DNA of 64,000 nt from Jeotgalibacillus salarius (GCF_004405125.1 NZ_SORX01000002.1:372001-436000), one strand, 5' to 3'. Positions 19,161 to 30,140 are shown, numbered from the stretch's first letter. Made by a program: numbers and translations. Notes: generated from the sequence alone by a model not told the origin.

Positions 19161-19670
19161 CTATGCAATTGTGTTTGGAACAACTTGTCCAAGCTGCAAA
19201 ATGCCATCGTCAGATACTCTAGTCTCGAACATGTCAAGAGGAGCAGTCGGTGGCGTTCCCGGTACATTTTTACCGGATTTTTCATACAAACCGTTATGGC
19301 AAGGACAGAAGAATCTGTTAGGATCACTTTCTCTTCCTTCCCAGTTTACCGTGCAGCCTAAGTGCTTACACGTTGGATTAAGTGCAACAACTTCCTGGTT
19401 TTCATCCAGATAAACCCATGCAGTCTGAGTTACTTCAGACGTATACCATGCGTCTTTCTGTTCGTAAGAAAAATCTACGCGAGTTGGAACATCACTCAAT
19501 TCATCAATTGAAGTACCAGTTGAGATATAATCCCCTCCAGCTTCAGCAGTTAGAACAGGATCAATTGCAAAACGCACCATAGGCATGAGCATTCCTGCCG
19601 CCATGAAACCGCCTACACCAGTTAATGTATAGTTTAAAAATTGACGACGTGAAACACGCTGATTACTCAT
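19161..19670 (-). CDS. qcrA: Menaquinol:cytochrome c oxidoreductase, Rieske iron-sulfur subunit QcrA
   Basis: 2Fe-2S subunit anchored in the membrane with its head outside. It has 169 residues. A twin-arginine signal (SRRQFL) precedes a hydrophobic anchor (about 14-34). The cluster motifs CKHLGC and CPCHNG, each with its His ligand, are intact. It is the first gene of qcrABC and preceded by a sigma-A promoter. Confidence 0.97.
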   Translation of the reverse strand: MSNQRVSRRQFLNYTLTGVGGFMAAGMLMPMVRFAIDPVLTAEAGGDYISTGTSIDELSDVPTRVDFSYEQKDAWYTSEVTQTAWVYLDENQEVVALNPTCKHLGCTVNWEGRESDPNRFFCPCHNGLYEKSGKNVPGTPPTAPLDMFETRVSDDGILQLGQVVPNTIA

Positions 19671-19742
19671 TTATTTCCCCCCTCTTCCATCAGGTCAGTC
19701 CTTCGGACATTTTTCGCACAAATATATAACTAGGACATATTC

Positions 19743-19771
19743 ATGATATATCAATATATTATCAAGGTCAA
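19743..19771 (-). promoter_or_regulatory. Sigma-A promoter for qcrABC
   Basis: On the minus strand TTGACC (19766-19771), a 17-base spacer and TATCAT (19743-19748) lie about 70 bases before the qcrA ATG. The region between contains a small GTCC-GAA-GGAC hairpin. Confidence 0.65.
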
Positions 19772-19819
19772 TAATCCGTTAAACCTTTTCATTTCAAGTA
19801 TGTGAAGTTTTTTTGAACG

Positions 19820-20281
19820 TTAGTTCGTTTGCCATTTTCCGACTACAATTTTCAAGAGCTGGCTTACTTGATCCTCTATGATTTTTTGTTTGTATTTCCC
19901 GTCCATATGTTCCATCGGGATAGACGGCAGCCAAATTAAATCCGCACTTATTTCTTTTTCGACTTCTCTCCAAAAAGGGTCTGATGTAATGAGAAAAACA
20001 TGCTCGAAACCTTTTTCCTTCAACGTTTCCGACCATTGTTTCATCCGCTGCAGTTTCAGGTCAGTGCTTTCATTCGAGAAGTAAGTAAATGGCGGTAAAA
20101 GCATCATGCGGCCTTTGAATTGCTTTTCAAGTAGTGCTGTTACCAAAGGAATAAATTCCGCCTGATCAGCTTCCTGTTTAGCCTGATCCCCAAAACTTAC
20201 AGGAAGGAGAGGCACCACTGCTGTATCTATATATTTTTGTTCCTGAAAGAACAAAGTAATATCTTTAGTATTCCAAATCAC
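19820..20281 (-). CDS. ypiF: YpiF, DUF2487 protein
   Basis: A 153-residue cytoplasmic protein of unknown function, usually found between ypiB and qcrA as here. The text YIDTAVVPLLPVSFGD near the N-terminus is characteristic. The start is the GTG at 20281, eight bases after AAAGGAG; the GTG three codons upstream abuts that site. Confidence 0.83.
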   Translation of the reverse strand: MIWNTKDITLFFQEQKYIDTAVVPLLPVSFGDQAKQEADQAEFIPLVTALLEKQFKGRMMLLPPFTYFSNESTDLKLQRMKQWSETLKEKGFEHVFLITSDPFWREVEKEISADLIWLPSIPMEHMDGKYKQKIIEDQVSQLLKIVVGKWQTN

Positions 20282-20322
20282 ACAATTCACTCCTTTTTAT
20301 ATAATTGCTAATAAATTGTAGC

Positions 20323-20358
20323 ATAAAAAATATAGACAGCAGAAGCTGTCTATATTTT
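20323..20358 (-). terminator. Terminator after ypiB
   Basis: A 14-base perfect stem (20327-20340 with 20345-20358) with a 4-base loop overlaps the end of ypiB and is followed on the minus strand by a T-rich run. It separates ypiA-ypiB from ypiF. Confidence 0.85.
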
Positions 20359-20897
20359 CAGGAAAGGCTTTTTAGCATTTCTGTCAGCTGTCGGAATTGA
20401 TCTTTATCCTGATGATCTAGCGCTTCATCAATTTTTTTCATCAGCTGGGATCGCTGGTTTTCAGCAATACTGTCCGAGAGAAATTGCTCTGCCATTTCTT
20501 TTTCTCTTTCAGTCAGGTGAATCTCTTTAGGCGTAAAAGGATTCTCTTCCAATACTGCTGCATATTGATAAGAAGAATATGATGAATCAAAATTCAGCTG
20601 AACATATAAATCCTCATCCCGATGCAAACGGATATCATGAAAAGATTTCTCAGCATCTGTTGTCATCACATGGCCTTTGTAAAACCTGAATGGCACTTCA
20701 TCAGTACATGATGCAGACATCACGATTCCTCTCGGACAGTACCGTGCATCTTCTACAAAGTGCAGATTCTCTATTAATTGGTCATGGCTCAGCAAATAAT
20801 TCATAATCCAGACTGATTCACGTTTTTTTAATTGATAATTCTGTAAAAACCATTTGATAAAGTCTTTTTTTTCATCTGCTGAAATGGATGGGGCCAA
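20358..20897 (-). CDS. ypiB: YpiB, UPF0302 family protein
   Basis: A 179-residue conserved protein of the YpiB/UPF0302 family, role unknown. Blocks such as WIMNYLLSH and [12 protein letters not shown] are typical. A GAAGGAGGG ribosome site lies inside the longest frame, seven bases before a TTG at 20895-20897, which I take as the start; an ATG seven codons upstream overlaps the ypiA stop and would put the site inside the gene. It is transcribed with ypiA. Confidence 0.85.
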   Translation of the reverse strand: MAPSISADEKKDFIKWFLQNYQLKKRESVWIMNYLLSHDQLIENLHFVEDARYCPRGIVMSASCTDEVPFRFYKGHVMTTDAEKSFHDIRLHRDEDLYVQLNFDSSYSSYQYAAVLEENPFTPKEIHLTEREKEMAEQFLSDSIAENQRSQLMKKIDEALDHQDKDQFRQLTEMLKSLS

Positions 20898-20910
20898 GCC
20901 AATCCCTCCT

Positions 20911-22164
20911 TCAATCATGTCTTAAGTGTTCAACATTCATTTGCCACACTTCATTCGTAGGATCTTTTTGAGTCAGCTTAAGGTAGATTTCAAGCGCTTC
21001 TTTTTGTCTGCCTTCTTCAACAAGAAATTTTCCGTAATCTTCGAGAAAATCACTATGATCATTATATACCACATAAGCTTTTTTATATTCTTCGAATGCT
21101 TGAGAAAAGTCTTCTCTCATTTCAAAGGCTCTGGCTGCATCCCACAAAAATTGAGGATCATCTTCTCCAGACTCTCTGACAGTACTGATGACATCAAGAC
21201 AGTCGTCAGGTTTTTCCTGTCTTAACAGGATTTTATTTAATACCAGAGCCGCTTCAAGATAGTCCGGGTCGATCGCAACTGCTTGTCTTAAATATTCTTC
21301 AGCTTTTTGTTCATTACCTGATTTTAATGCTAATTTACCTGCAGTCAGAAACAGTTCTTTATTAAACGGATCACTTTTCAAACCTTTTTCTGCTGCTTCA
21401 AGTGCTTTATCAATTTGTTCTTCATGTTCATAAGATTTTGCAAGAAGCTGATATGCTGAATGATATTCAGCGTCAACTTCAATCAGCTCTTCGAACACTT
21501 CTGAGGCTGTGCTATGATGACCTGCCTGAGAAGCTGTAAATCCATACTGGAAAAGTGTTTCAGCATCTCTTTCATGCTCCAGTGATTCTTCATAATAAGG
21601 AAGTGCATCTTCGAACGAACCACCGGCACTGTAGCATTCTCCCAGCCGCTTACAGATCAGTACACCAGCTATTTCCTCCGAAGAGAGCATTTTATAAAAT
21701 CTGATTGCTTCAAGAAATCTGCCCTGTTGAATATAAAACTCCGCAAGCGCAAATTGGATAATCTCTTCGTTTTTCTCAGCTTCATAAGCCTGAAGAAGTT
21801 TTCGCTCACTGACCTCATGTAAACCCTGCATCTGATAAAGATCTGCAGATAACAGCATGGCACGCGAGTAAAATTCGCTTGATTCATTTATTTCTTCAAG
21901 CAACACCATCGATTCTTCAATTTGATCCAGTTCTGCATGAGCTTCTGCTTTCAGCATAACCAACTCGGTTTCTTCAGGATAAAGCTCAATTAAATCTTCA
22001 TACAGTTCAATACTTTTTTCCTGGAATCCCAAACTGTACAAAGCCTCAGCAGCCTCATATTTTTCATCATCTGTACCTGTTCTTTTTAATTCGGCATATA
22101 TTTTCATTGCATCTTCGAGATTTCCTGCATGAAGATGTTCAATCATCTCTTGTATCCGATTCAT
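20911..22164 (-). CDS. ypiA: YpiA, tetratricopeptide-repeat protein
   Basis: A 417-residue soluble protein made almost wholly of TPR helical pairs; recurring patterns such as [19 protein letters not shown] and [16 protein letters not shown] are seen along its length. Probably a scaffold for protein contacts; its partners are unknown. AAGAGGG precedes the ATG. The gene order with ypiB and ypiF follows B. subtilis. Confidence 0.88.
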   Translation of the reverse strand: MNRIQEMIEHLHAGNLEDAMKIYAELKRTGTDDEKYEAAEALYSLGFQEKSIELYEDLIELYPEETELVMLKAEAHAELDQIEESMVLLEEINESSEFYSRAMLLSADLYQMQGLHEVSERKLLQAYEAEKNEEIIQFALAEFYIQQGRFLEAIRFYKMLSSEEIAGVLICKRLGECYSAGGSFEDALPYYEESLEHERDAETLFQYGFTASQAGHHSTASEVFEELIEVDAEYHSAYQLLAKSYEHEEQIDKALEAAEKGLKSDPFNKELFLTAGKLALKSGNEQKAEEYLRQAVAIDPDYLEAALVLNKILLRQEKPDDCLDVISTVRESGEDDPQFLWDAARAFEMREDFSQAFEEYKKAYVVYNDHSDFLEDYGKFLVEEGRQKEALEIYLKLTQKDPTNEVWQMNVEHLRHD

Positions 22165-22290
22165 GTAAAACCCTCTTTTCGTTTACGTTTATTCCTCATA
22201 AAAGAATAAGAGAACTGGAGGTCAGATTCAAATATAACCTCTTATAAATGAACTATTCGATAAATCTTTTCAAATCCCTTTTTCCCAATT

Positions 22291-22328
22291 TAAAAAGAGG
22301 ATGGAACAAAAAGCTGTCTCATCCTCTT
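22291..22328 (-). terminator. Terminator-like hairpin between aroA and ypiA
   Basis: AAGAGGATG (22295-22303) pairs with CATCCTCTT (22320-22328). On the minus strand it is followed by TTTTTAAATT. It lies on the ypiA side of the GC-rich repeat and would stop readthrough from aroA. Confidence 0.7.
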
Positions 22329-22329
22329 A

Positions 22330-22476
22330 CTCGTTTCGCTGCGCTTCAGGCTGGACGCTTTCCGCGCGTGGGCCGTTTTGTGGCCCCATTTGACCTCCTC
22401 AACGCTTCGCGTCTGCGGGGTCTCACCTGTCCGTCTCTTCGCGCTGGAGTCACCGCCTTACGCTCCGCTGCACTTA
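22330..22476. repeat. GC-rich intergenic repeat, copy 1
   Basis: About 145 bases, much richer in GC than its surroundings, between aroA and ypiA. It contains CGCTGCGCTTCAGG near one end and GGAGTCACCG-CCTTACGCTCC (22446-22466) near the other. The second region recurs with one mismatch at 48516-48536. It begins and ends with similar CGCTGCGC/CGCTCCGCTGC text. Similar intergenic elements are frequent in Bacillaceae genomes. An open frame across it (22248-22484, plus) has no ribosome site and is not counted as a gene. The remaining gap to ypiA shows no gene. Confidence 0.7.
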
Positions 22477-22503
22477 AATTTTAATAAAAATATTGTTTAA
22501 CTT

Positions 22504-22534
22504 AAAAAAAGAGATTTTTTGTCTCAGCTTCTTT
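22504..22534 (-). terminator. Weak terminator directly after aroA
   Basis: On the minus strand AAAAAGA...GAGA-CAAAAAA-TCTC-TTTTTTT can fold into a short A/T-rich hairpin with a seven-base T-run immediately after the aroA stop. Confidence 0.5.
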
Positions 22535-23827
22535 TTAAACATTATTTTGATGTATGACTGCATCAAGATCATTAAAAAATGAAGGATATGAAACACTTAT
22601 ACATTCAGGATTGTTAATTTTCACTTGCCCTTTTGATATGAGGGCTGCTACTGCAAGCATCATGCCGATCCGGTGATCGCCCCTGGAGTCAGCTTCTGCA
22701 CCATGCAGTAAAGTCGGTCCATTAATGATCATTCCGTCTTCTGTTGCATGTATGTCTGCACCAAACTTCTTTAATTCTTCTACTACAGCATCTATACGAT
22801 TTGTTTCTTTCACTTTCAGTTCTTCTGCATCTTTGATGACTGTTTGTCCGTTTGCCTGTGTAGCAAGCAGTGCAATAATTGGTATTTCATCAATCAGCCG
22901 CGGAATTAATTCTCCGCCGATTTCACAGCTTTTAAGGATGCTGCTATTGATTTTAATCTGCCCTTCAGGTTCTTCATCCGCATTGGTCTGTGTCACTTCA
23001 AAATCAGCTTCCATCTTTTTCAAAACATCAAGAATACCGGTTCTTGTTTCATTTAATCCGACACCTTTTAGAAGCAGGCTGCTATTTTTTGTGATCGCAG
23101 CAGCTGTCAGAAAAAATGCAGCTGACGAAATATCCCCGGGTACATGAACATCTTTTGCGGTAAATGGCTGATTGCCATTGACGATTATCTTTTGTCCATC
23201 TCTTTGAATACTCCCCCCGAAGTGCCTGATCATTTTTTCAGTGTGATCACGGGTCTTTTCAGGCTCAACAATGACTGTTTCCTCGTCTGATTGCAAACCT
23301 GCAAGGATTAATGCTGATTTTAACTGCGCACTGGCCACAGGCAGCTTATAATGAAAGGATTTGAGCTTACCGCCTCTTATCGATATTGGAGTCAGGTTAC
23401 CATCCTCTCTTCCATCGATTACAGCACCCATTTGTTTTAACGGGGCAGTGACTCTGTTCATCGGACGTTTAGCAATCGACTCATCACCAGTAATCACAGA
23501 ATGAAAGGGCTGTCCTGCCAGGATGCCAAGAAGCAGTCTTGTTGTCGTTCCGGAGTTACCTGTATAGAGAACTTCTGAAGGTTCCTGCAGCCCCTCAAAA
23601 CCTTTTCCTTCAATTAGAATCTCATCTTCTTTTTCAATAATCTGAACACCCATTTTTCGAAAGCAGTCAATTGTACTAAGGCAGTCGTCTCCCTTTAAAA
23701 ATCCCGTCACTCTTGTTTCACCATGTGAGATCGCACCAAACATGATTGACCTGTGAGATATAGACTTATCACCCGGAACGTTTATTTCACCCTTTAAAGA
23801 GGGGCTTTCAAATTGAAGATTCTTCAT
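22535..23827 (-). CDS. aroA: 5-enolpyruvylshikimate-3-phosphate synthase
   Basis: Sixth shikimate-pathway step, joining shikimate-3-phosphate and phosphoenolpyruvate. It has 430 residues (called aroE in B. subtilis). Seen: [14 protein letters not shown] (about 20-33), [12 protein letters not shown] (PEP site) and [13 protein letters not shown] near the C-terminus. The GNSGTT form rather than GNAGTA places it with the Firmicute class II enzymes. The ATG at 23827 lies about nine bases after GAGGAG; a TTG six codons upstream is rejected. It is the last gene of the aro cluster. Confidence 0.96.
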   Translation of the reverse strand: MKNLQFESPSLKGEINVPGDKSISHRSIMFGAISHGETRVTGFLKGDDCLSTIDCFRKMGVQIIEKEDEILIEGKGFEGLQEPSEVLYTGNSGTTTRLLLGILAGQPFHSVITGDESIAKRPMNRVTAPLKQMGAVIDGREDGNLTPISIRGGKLKSFHYKLPVASAQLKSALILAGLQSDEETVIVEPEKTRDHTEKMIRHFGGSIQRDGQKIIVNGNQPFTAKDVHVPGDISSAAFFLTAAAITKNSSLLLKGVGLNETRTGILDVLKKMEADFEVTQTNADEEPEGQIKINSSILKSCEIGGELIPRLIDEIPIIALLATQANGQTVIKDAEELKVKETNRIDAVVEELKKFGADIHATEDGMIINGPTLLHGAEADSRGDHRIGMMLAVAALISKGQVKINNPECISVSYPSFFNDLDAVIHQNNV

Positions 23828-23851
23828 AGTAAAAACTCCTCGCAAATTGAA

Positions 23852-24955
23852 TTAAACAGTAAACACTTCAAAATCTGTTACTGAAGAAATACAGTCAGCT
23901 CCACGTTTCCGATCCTCTTCAGTTTGAAAACTAATTGTCAGAACGCCGTATATATCTTCTCTTGTTTCCATGATTCGCAAATTCACAATGCTGATTTCTT
24001 CTTTAGCTAAAAGCCCCGTTATTTCAGAAATAACCCCAGGATAGTCAGGTACATCTACAAATAAATCATAAAAGGATGGGATTGCACCTTTTTGAAGTAT
24101 CGGCATGGAATCTCTGAATGTCTTTGCTTCCTCAAAATAGCGATAAATATCCTGTGCGTTATTCTTATCAAGCATTTCGACTACATGATTCATTTCCTGC
24201 TGCCATTCAGTAAGAAGGTCTTTCAGCATATCGATATTATGAATCGTGATATCTCTCCACATAGACGGATTAGAAGATGCAATTCTGGATATGTCTCTAA
24301 AACCCCCTGCTGCGAGACTTGAAATTAACGGTTGTTTTTGATAGTTATTTTTCACCTGATGAACCAGAGACGAAGCAATAATATGTGGAAAATGACTGAC
24401 CGTTCCAGTAATATGATCATGCTCTTCCGGTTTCACTTCAAGAAACTTCGCCTTACTTCCATTAAGCCATGTTTTAAGCAGATCAACCGCTTCTTTTTCA
24501 GTATGATCACCGGGGGTAAGCAGATAAAATGCATTTTCAAACAGAAAAGCCTTCGCCGCTGATACGCCGCTCTTATGTGAACCAGCCATCGGGTGTCCGC
24601 CTATAAAAGTATATCCTTTATTTGTTAAAACTGAGCTGGCTTCCATTATATTTTTCTTTGTACTCCCAACGTCAGTGATAATGACACTTGACTTCAGATT
24701 AAATCCTGCCAGTGTTTTCATCAGATTCTCTGTTTCATTGACAGGCGTGCAAATGATGATTAAATCAGCCTCTTCTGCATCATTCTTTAAAGACACAGAT
24801 GTCTTGTTTATTGCGCTTAGTGCTTTTGCGAGCCTGACCTCTTCTTCTTTCAGATCAAACCCTGTCACTGTTGCGTCTGGATGTTCTTTTATAATAGACA
24901 ACCCAATTGATCCGCCAATTAGCCCAAGACCTATAATGAATACATTTCCTTTCAT
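23852..24955 (-). CDS. tyrA: Prephenate dehydrogenase with C-terminal ACT domain
   Basis: Oxidatively decarboxylates prephenate to 4-hydroxyphenylpyruvate for tyrosine. It has 367 residues. Rossmann motif GLGLIGGSIG (about 8-17), GGHPMAGSHKSG and the helical dimer region are followed by an ACT domain (about 290-365, VPDYPGVISEITGLLAKEEISI), the likely tyrosine feedback site. The ATG at 24955 follows AAAGG and is 14 bases after the hisC stop. Confidence 0.95.
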   Translation of the reverse strand: MKGNVFIIGLGLIGGSIGLSIIKEHPDATVTGFDLKEEEVRLAKALSAINKTSVSLKNDAEEADLIIICTPVNETENLMKTLAGFNLKSSVIITDVGSTKKNIMEASSVLTNKGYTFIGGHPMAGSHKSGVSAAKAFLFENAFYLLTPGDHTEKEAVDLLKTWLNGSKAKFLEVKPEEHDHITGTVSHFPHIIASSLVHQVKNNYQKQPLISSLAAGGFRDISRIASSNPSMWRDITIHNIDMLKDLLTEWQQEMNHVVEMLDKNNAQDIYRYFEEAKTFRDSMPILQKGAIPSFYDLFVDVPDYPGVISEITGLLAKEEISIVNLRIMETREDIYGVLTISFQTEEDRKRGADCISSVTDFEVFTV

Positions 24956-24968
24956 ACCTTCACAACCT

Positions 24969-26051
24969 TTAATGCGAAATGATCTCACTAATTGCTTTTA
25001 ACGTTTTATCCACCTGTTCATCAGTACCTATTGTAATTCTCAAGCTCTTTGGATACCCCAAAGCCTGTCCACTTCTGGTAATGATCCCTTTTTTCATCAA
25101 TGCTTCAAATAATTCATCTGCATCCTGGTTAAAATGCACAAGAATAAAGTTGCCTTGTGAAGGAAAAAAATTCAGGCCATACTCTTTACAAAACCTTTCA
25201 AATTTTTCTATTCCTATTCTATTTTGTTCTTTGCAGTAAAGAATAAAGCTTTGATCTTTTAACGCCGCTGCAGCTGCACGCTGCGCAAGAGAATTTGTAT
25301 TAAACGGTTCACGTACCGGTTCCAGAGATTGAATTAATTCAGGCTGTGCGATACCATAACCCACTCTGAAGCCCGCAAGACCATATGCTTTAGAAAAAGT
25401 TCTTGTTACGATCAGGTTTGAATATGATTCAATCAGCTTTAATGAATCGTAATAATCCTCAGCAGTTACATACTCATAGTAAGCTTCATCGAGCACGACG
25501 AGCACACTGTCCGGTATTTGATCAAGAAAACCTTTTAAATCTTTCTCGCTGATACTGACACCTGTTGGGTTATTTGGACTGCAAACCCATACAACAGCAG
25601 TATCTTTGTTCACTGCGCGTGCCATGGCGTCAAGATCGTGGTGCCCTTCTACTAAAGGCACTTCAATTACTTCAGCGCCTTCAATGACTGCATTATGCTT
25701 GTACTGTGGAAAAGTTGGAGTAGCCATAACAGTGTTCTTCGAGGAGTCTAACATTGCTCTTGAGATCATCTGAATCACTTCATCTGATCCATTACCCAAA
25801 ATAAATTGTTCAGGTGCAAGCTGGTACAAGTCAGTCAGAGAATTTCTTAATACAGAGCCGCCCCCATCCGGATAAATTGCATAATCAGACAAATTTTTAA
25901 GTTCGTCACCAACCCGTTTTGAGCAGCCGTATGGATTTTCATTTGAAGCCAGCTTAATGATTTCGCTAAGACCCAGTTCTTTTTTTACTTCATCAACTGT
26001 TTTTCCGGGCTTGTAAGGAGTGAGTTTTTTCACTTGATCTTTAATATACAT
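24969..26051 (-). CDS. hisC: Histidinol-phosphate / aromatic amino acid aminotransferase
   Basis: PLP enzyme of histidine synthesis that in bacilli also acts in phenylalanine and tyrosine synthesis. It has 360 residues. Seen: KLASNENPYG, SPNNPTG, DEAYYEYV and the PLP-lysine motif TFSKAYGLAGFRVGYG. The ATG overlaps the aroH stop by one base, seven bases after AAGGTGG. In B. subtilis trpEDCFBA lies between aroH and hisC; here the two genes touch. Location among aro genes fits the dual role. Confidence 0.94.
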   Translation of the reverse strand: MYIKDQVKKLTPYKPGKTVDEVKKELGLSEIIKLASNENPYGCSKRVGDELKNLSDYAIYPDGGGSVLRNSLTDLYQLAPEQFILGNGSDEVIQMISRAMLDSSKNTVMATPTFPQYKHNAVIEGAEVIEVPLVEGHHDLDAMARAVNKDTAVVWVCSPNNPTGVSISEKDLKGFLDQIPDSVLVVLDEAYYEYVTAEDYYDSLKLIESYSNLIVTRTFSKAYGLAGFRVGYGIAQPELIQSLEPVREPFNTNSLAQRAAAAALKDQSFILYCKEQNRIGIEKFERFCKEYGLNFFPSQGNFILVHFNQDADELFEALMKKGIITRSGQALGYPKSLRITIGTDEQVDKTLKAISEIISH

Positions 26052-26434
26052 TAATTATCCACCTTTCTGAGCGCTTCCATAAGGTCAGGACGCAGTTTTA
26101 CAGCCTCCTGGTGGTATATGTGCTGAATCTCTTTCTGCTTCTTCTCCGTATTCACATGAACCATTACCCTTATGCATTGCGGCAGCGCATCTACCACAGG
26201 GATTTCCTGCATACACATAACAGGCACGTATTCCCACCCTGCGATTTTTCTTAAAGCTTTTGCAGGAAATACGGATTTTAAATCATCAGTAGTAGAAATA
26301 AAAACTGAAGCAGTTTCTTCAGGTTCGATGTTATTTTTATTAATCATGTCTTCAATCAGTGTTAATGTAGCATGGATAACATTTTCTTCCTGGTCATTTT
26401 CGGTTGTTGTAGCTCCTCTAATACCGCGGATCAC
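26051..26434 (-). CDS. aroH: Chorismate mutase (AroH type)
   Basis: Rearranges chorismate to prephenate. It has 127 residues, the trimeric pseudo-alpha/beta-barrel form. MIRGIRGATT at the N-terminus, CMQEIPV and CIRVMVHV carry the expected active-site Arg, Glu and Arg. The start is a GTG that overlaps the aroB stop (GTGA) and follows AGGGGG by seven bases. Confidence 0.95.
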   Translation of the reverse strand: MIRGIRGATTTENDQEENVIHATLTLIEDMINKNNIEPEETASVFISTTDDLKSVFPAKALRKIAGWEYVPVMCMQEIPVVDALPQCIRVMVHVNTEKKQKEIQHIYHQEAVKLRPDLMEALRKVDN

Positions 26435-27507
26435 AATATTTCCCCCTCTCGCTTTAATGTATCGTGAATATTGTTTAATTCATCTGGTGCAGCATTCATA
26501 ATAACCGGATTTCCAATTGACTCTAATAAGACAAACCGGATTTCTCTATTTAAGTTCTTTTTATCTTTTTTCATGAGTGCAAGCAGATCTGCAAAAGGAG
26601 CATCAGTGTGGATGTCATAACCAAGTGAATGAACCCAGCTTATAAAATCTGACATAGACATATTTAAGCCGGTTTTTTTGTTGCTCAGGTGCAATGCATA
26701 GATCATCCCGATCATGACACATTCCCCGTGCAGTTTTTTTCCAAAACCGGACCACGCTTCAACTGCGTGACCATATGTATGTCCAAAATTTAAATAAGCA
26801 CGGATATTTTGTTCACGTTCATCTTTCTGCACGATCTCTCCTTTTATTTGTATACCTCTTTTTAATGCATATTGGAGAAAATCATCATTCAATGAACCCA
26901 GATCTTTTACTTCTTCCATGATCTCTTTTAAAAATTCTTTGTCTGCAATTAATGCATGTTTAATGACCTCTGCAAAGCCTGATCTGATTTCTCTTAATGG
27001 CAGTGTTTTGAGAAACATACTGTCATAAAGAACAGCTGAAGGCTGATGGAAGCAGCCAGTCATATTTTTACCCAGGGGATGGTTAATGGCCGTTTTACCC
27101 CCTACAGCACTATCGTGAGCAAGAATTGTTGTAGGCACCTGAATGTACCTTATACCGCGCATATATGTTGCCGCCGTAAAGCCTGCAAGGTCTCCGGTCG
27201 CTCCCCCGCCACATGCGATAATCAGTGAGTGCCGGTCCAGACCCGCCTCCAGGGCAGCACCAATGGCTTCTTCATACACGCTAAAAGACTTTGCTTTTTC
27301 TCCAGCGGGTAAAATAAACAAAGCATCAAAACTGATATGGTCATGAATGTTCGTTTTGTGTAATTCATAAACATTCGAATCCACCAACAGTAAAATTGAT
27401 GTGACTGCCGGTTGCATCGCTTCAATCACTCGACCAGTTTCTTTAAGAACATCTTCTCCAATGAACACAGGATATTCTGTACCTGTTCGGATTGTCAGCT
27501 GCTCCAT
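26431..27507 (-). CDS. aroB: 3-dehydroquinate synthase
   Basis: NAD- and metal-dependent cyclisation of DAHP, second shikimate step. It has 358 residues. Seen: GGGATGDLAGFTAATYMRGI (NAD site), the metal-ligand histidine region NFGHTYGHAVE and the early PTTILAHDSAVGGKTAIN block. The ATG at 27507 is eight bases after GAAGGA and one base past the aroC stop; the longer frame starting inside aroC is rejected. Confidence 0.95.
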   Translation of the reverse strand: MEQLTIRTGTEYPVFIGEDVLKETGRVIEAMQPAVTSILLLVDSNVYELHKTNIHDHISFDALFILPAGEKAKSFSVYEEAIGAALEAGLDRHSLIIACGGGATGDLAGFTAATYMRGIRYIQVPTTILAHDSAVGGKTAINHPLGKNMTGCFHQPSAVLYDSMFLKTLPLREIRSGFAEVIKHALIADKEFLKEIMEEVKDLGSLNDDFLQYALKRGIQIKGEIVQKDEREQNIRAYLNFGHTYGHAVEAWSGFGKKLHGECVMIGMIYALHLSNKKTGLNMSMSDFISWVHSLGYDIHTDAPFADLLALMKKDKKNLNREIRFVLLESIGNPVIMNAAPDELNNIHDTLKREGEIL

Positions 27508-27508
27508 A

Positions 27509-28684
27509 TTAATATTCCTTCGTGTAAGCTCTATGTTCTTCAACAGCATTTTTTAACTGGTCAAAACGGTCGCTGTCAAACTTCTCACAGATTGCGGCTG
27601 CGATTTCCCATGCTACTACAGCTTCCGCAACTACAGCAGCTGCAGGCACTGCACAGCTGTCTGAACGCTCGATGCTTGCACTAAAAGGCTCTTTGGAATC
27701 AATATCAACACTTTCAAGCGGTTTATAAAGTGTTGGAATTGGTTTCATTACACCTTTTACAACAATTGGCATACCTGTAGTCATGCCCCCTTCAAATCCA
27801 CCTAGACGATTCGACTTTCTATAGTACCCTCTCTCCTCAGACCATGCAATTTCATCATGAACTTTGCTGCCGGGGAGTCTTGCCATTTCAAATCCTAATC
27901 CAAATTCCACGCCTTTAAATGCATTGATACTCATGATCGCAGCTGCAATCTTTGCATCCAGCTTCTTATCGTAGTGTACATAGCTCCCTAATCCGGCAGG
28001 TACATTTTCAATCACGACTTCGACGACTCCACCGATCGAATCACCGTTTTTCTTAGCGGCATCAATTGCATCTTTCATCTTTTCCGATGCATCAGGATCC
28101 ACGCATCTGACTTCACTCTGTTCAGATTTGTCACGTATCTCAGCAGCTGTCAATTCCTTGAATTCTTCAGCAATTACGCCGCCGATTTCTCTGACATGAC
28201 AGGCAATATTAATGCCCAGGTCTTTAAGGATTTTTTGTGCAAGTGCCCCTGCAGCAACCCGAACAGTCGTTTCTCTTGCAGAAGATCTTTCAAGAACATT
28301 TCTCATGTCTCTGTGACCGTATTTCATACCGCCATTCAGATCTGCATGACCCGGTCTTGGACGTGTAATTTTCCTTCTTACTTCTTTTTCCTCTTCATCG
28401 GTCAGCGGCTCTGCACCCATAATTTTTGTCCAATGTGTCCAATCTTTATTTTCAACTACCAGTGCAATAGGTGAACCCAGCGTTTTGCCGTGTCTTACCC
28501 CACTCAAAATCTGTGCTCTGTCAGTTTCTATCTGCATTCTTCTTCCTCGTCCATAACCTTTTTGTCTTCTGGCTAAGTGTTCGTCAATATCATCAGCTTT
28601 AATTTCTAATCCGGCAGGAAGACCTTCAATAATTGTTGTCAGCTGTGGCCCGTGGGATTCACCTGCTGTTAAATATCTCATCAT
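27509..28684 (-). CDS. aroC: Chorismate synthase
   Basis: Reduced-flavin-dependent last shikimate step (aroF in B. subtilis). It has 391 residues. Seen: [23 protein letters not shown], and [19 protein letters not shown] near residue 300. Two adjacent ATG codons are possible starts; the outer (28684) is eight bases after AAGGGGG, the inner matches the usual MRYLTAGE. It follows cheR and leads aroB-aroH-hisC-tyrA-aroA. Confidence 0.95.
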   Translation of the reverse strand: MMRYLTAGESHGPQLTTIIEGLPAGLEIKADDIDEHLARRQKGYGRGRRMQIETDRAQILSGVRHGKTLGSPIALVVENKDWTHWTKIMGAEPLTDEEEKEVRRKITRPRPGHADLNGGMKYGHRDMRNVLERSSARETTVRVAAGALAQKILKDLGINIACHVREIGGVIAEEFKELTAAEIRDKSEQSEVRCVDPDASEKMKDAIDAAKKNGDSIGGVVEVVIENVPAGLGSYVHYDKKLDAKIAAAIMSINAFKGVEFGLGFEMARLPGSKVHDEIAWSEERGYYRKSNRLGGFEGGMTTGMPIVVKGVMKPIPTLYKPLESVDIDSKEPFSASIERSDSCAVPAAAVVAEAVVAWEIAAAICEKFDSDRFDQLKNAVEEHRAYTKEY

Positions 28685-28772
28685 AACGCTTTCCCCCTTC
28701 AACTCGCTAAAGTAATATTTGTACAGTCTAACATATTTTTTAAAACGTATGTAGTGAAATTATCCGGCAAAT

Positions 28773-29555
<783 letters not shown>

Positions 29556-29611
29556 TCATTCAATTAAAGCTATTATAAGCTACTATATAAAAACATCATA
29601 AATAATGCTAT

Positions 29612-29640
29612 AAAAAAAAGCACCTGCTCAGGTGCTTTTC
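29612..29640 (-). terminator. Terminator after ndk
   Basis: An 11-base stem (29616-29626 with 29629-29639, two-base loop) follows the ndk stop and is trailed on the minus strand by eight T. It isolates ndk from cheR-aro. Confidence 0.9.
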
Positions 29641-29645
29641 AAAAA

Positions 29646-30092
29646 TTAATATACCCATTCATCTACAGATTTTTTATACTCAAGGGCTGCATTGTCCCCA
29701 AAGAAAAGATTCATTTCACGCTCAGCACTCTCAAGAGAGTCAGAACCGTGAATCATGTTTTTTCCAACCGTTAAGCCGTAGTCGCCTCGGATTGTCCCAA
29801 GATCAGCTTCACTAGGCTTTGTAGCACCCATCATATGGCGGGCAGTTTTTACAACGTCCTCGCCTTCCCAGATCATTGCAAAAACTGGACCTGAAGTGAT
29901 GAAATCTACAAGTTCTCCGAAGAAAGGCTTATCGGCATGTTCTCCGTAATGTTTTTTTGCAAGATCATCAGAAATTACCATTAGCTTAGCTGCTGATAAT
30001 TTAAAACCTTTTCTTTCAAATCGGCTGATCACTTCACCGATTAACCCTCTTTGTACACCGTCTGGTTTGACCATTAAAAAAGTTTTTTCCAT
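29646..30092 (-). CDS. ndk: Nucleoside diphosphate kinase
   Basis: Exchanges the terminal phosphate among nucleoside di- and triphosphates through a phosphohistidine. It has 148 residues; the catalytic histidine is in NMIHGSDS near residue 115, and [13 protein letters not shown] is at the N-terminus. The ATG at 30092 lies seven bases after GGGGGA; a TTG five codons upstream is rejected. It has its own promoter and terminator. Confidence 0.96.
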   Translation of the reverse strand: MEKTFLMVKPDGVQRGLIGEVISRFERKGFKLSAAKLMVISDDLAKKHYGEHADKPFFGELVDFITSGPVFAMIWEGEDVVKTARHMMGATKPSEADLGTIRGDYGLTVGKNMIHGSDSLESAEREMNLFFGDNAALEYKKSVDEWVY

Positions 30093-30140
30093 CTCATATT
30101 CCCCCAACTATGTATGTCGGTCTTTAGAAGACCCTTTAAA

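Noticed and set aside
22248-22484. 78-codon plus-strand open frame between ypiA and aroA
   Set aside because: It is a product of the GC-rich repeat; no ribosome site and low-complexity Arg/Leu-rich translation.
22725-23147. 140-codon plus-strand frame opposite aroA
   Set aside because: Shadow of aroA; Ser/Ala/Ile-rich, no start signal.
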